A stretch of 6,232 nt of DNA from Ilumatobacteraceae bacterium (lineage in GTDB: Bacteria > Actinomycetota > Acidimicrobiia > Acidimicrobiales > Ilumatobacteraceae). Below, in pieces: positions 5,495 through 6,232 of the stretch. Made by a program: the position numbers and the translations under genes. The notes under the pieces were generated by a model, which saw nothing but the letters and a program-made list of their open reading frames with translations, ran no database searches and had not been told where the DNA came from. The stretch is from NCBI GenBank assembly GCA_023254985.1, contig JALRJT010000075.1, forward strand, positions 1-6,232, written 5' to 3'. The stretch's first letter is position 1, and each line of letters starts with the position of its first letter.

Positions 5495-6232
5495 CTATTT
5501 CTTCTTCTTGCGCTCGAGCGAGCCTGTTCTGTTCTTTCCTGGTGCCGTTGGTCGCTTGCTCACCTGTGATCCATCGGTTCCCTTGCGTGGTGTGACGCGC
5601 TTGCTTTGGAACGGTTCGTTGGATGCAGGGGTTTCCTTCTTTGCCTTCTTTTCATTCTCTGCAATGTCGCGTGCCTTTGCGCTCGCAGCCTGTGCTTGGC
5701 GACCAAGTGAGTCATCGTTGCCGTAGAAACGCTTCGTGATGTAGTACTGCTGCACGATGCGCACGACCGCCTGCACGATGTAGTACACGACGAGCGATGT
5801 CGGTAGGAACAACTGGAAGACCGCGAACACGACTGGCAAGTACTGCATGATCTTGGCCTGCGTCGCCGACATCGTTGGGCTCACCGTGCGCGATGCCACC
5901 ATCCGTTGCTGGACGAAATAGAGGGCTGCGAGCGCAGCGACAAGGACGACGTAAATCAAGCCCTTGCCGAAACTGTCTTGCACCGCCGCTTGCGGAGTGA
6001 TCGACAGGTCGAGACCGAACGAACGCATCTCGGTCTTGCCGTTCAGTGAAATGAACAATTCGGAGGTCTCGCTCAAGTACTTCGGTGCGAGCAGACCTTC
6101 GACACGGTTTCCCAGTCCACTCAACGCACGGAACATGATGATGAACACCGGCATCTGTGCGAGCAGTGGCAAACATGACGCAAGTGGATTGACCTTGTGC
6201 TCCTGGTAGAGCTTCATCATCTCGGCATTCAA
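5495..6232 (-). CDS. yidC: Membrane protein insertase YidC, N-terminal part missing
   Basis: YidC/Oxa1/Alb3 insertase, which inserts and folds proteins in the cytoplasmic membrane, alone or with SecYEG. The gene enters from the right edge; 246 codons including the TAG stop are visible, and the first visible codon is internal. The sequence opens in the conserved cytoplasmic hairpin (EMMKLYQEHKVNPLASCLP) and passes into a membrane segment with QMPVFIIMFRAL (about 22-40). A short external loop follows, then further membrane segments at about 91-107 and 129-165, the latter with YLPVVFAVFQLFLPTSLVVYY (split in the family by a Pro turn) and IVQQYYI. The C-terminal tail (about 170-245) is cytoplasmic, highly basic and ends in KKKK, suited to ribosome contact. 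The missing part holds the first membrane helix and the start. It heads the minus-strand gene series in this window. Confidence 0.96.
   Translation of the reverse strand: MNAEMMKLYQEHKVNPLASCLPLLAQMPVFIIMFRALSGLGNRVEGLLAPKYLSETSELFISLNGKTEMRSFGLDLSITPQAAVQDSFGKGLIYVVLVAALAALYFVQQRMVASRTVSPTMSATQAKIMQYLPVVFAVFQLFLPTSLVVYYIVQAVVRIVQQYYITKRFYGNDDSLGRQAQAASAKARDIAENEKKAKKETPASNEPFQSKRVTPRKGTDGSQVSKRPTAPGKNRTGSLERKKKK

Noticed and set aside
5085..5726. 213-codon open frame on the + strand across jag and yidC
   Set aside because: A shadow of two clear minus-strand genes; it has no recognisable domain or ribosome binding site, and its composition is low in complexity.

Overview
The window is an origin-proximal chromosomal segment of an actinobacterium. 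The order trxB-trxA-cwlM facing parB-parA-rsmG-jag-yidC is the conserved one that leads to rnpA-rpmH-dnaA in mycobacteria and their relatives. Start codons are mixed (GTG for trxA and parB) and GC content is moderate to high. Jag carries an N-terminal Jag_N domain that, as I recall, the short mycobacterial Jag lacks. Together with the moderate GC this hints at a deep-branching lineage such as Acidimicrobiia, but that placement is inference only. No mobile element, CRISPR array, tRNA or rRNA is visible.

Left part (1-2149, + strand): the 3' four-fifths of trxB (thioredoxin reductase), then trxA (thioredoxin), then a cwlM-type gene with two peptidoglycan-binding repeats and a degenerate amidase-like C-terminus. 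The cwlM frame has no ATG, GTG or TTG where its first repeat requires a start. The best candidate is an ATT inside the 3' end of trxA, preceded by AGGAG. The TrxB/TrxA pair supplies cytoplasmic reducing power. CwlM in mycobacteria is a cytoplasmic regulator of peptidoglycan precursor synthesis.

Middle (2150-2231): an 82-bp spacer between convergent cwlM and parB. It holds a perfect DnaA box (TTATCCACA) and an 8-bp inverted repeat that may end transcription.

Right part (2232-6232, - strand; transcription runs right to left): yidC (partial, membrane insertase), jag (KH/R3H RNA-binding protein), rsmG (16S rRNA methyltransferase), parA and parB (chromosome segregation). Three identical perfect parS palindromes lie upstream of parA at 36-37 bp spacing, and the third forms part of the rsmG coding sequence. 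This is the loading zone for the ParB partition complex next to its own genes. The replication origin itself is expected beyond the right edge, past yidC.

The segment is mostly ordinary core genome. The points worth a second look are the start of cwlM, its paired cysteines and lost catalytic residues, the parS array dictating the RsmG C-terminus, and the DnaA box at the convergent junction. I see no previously undescribed system.
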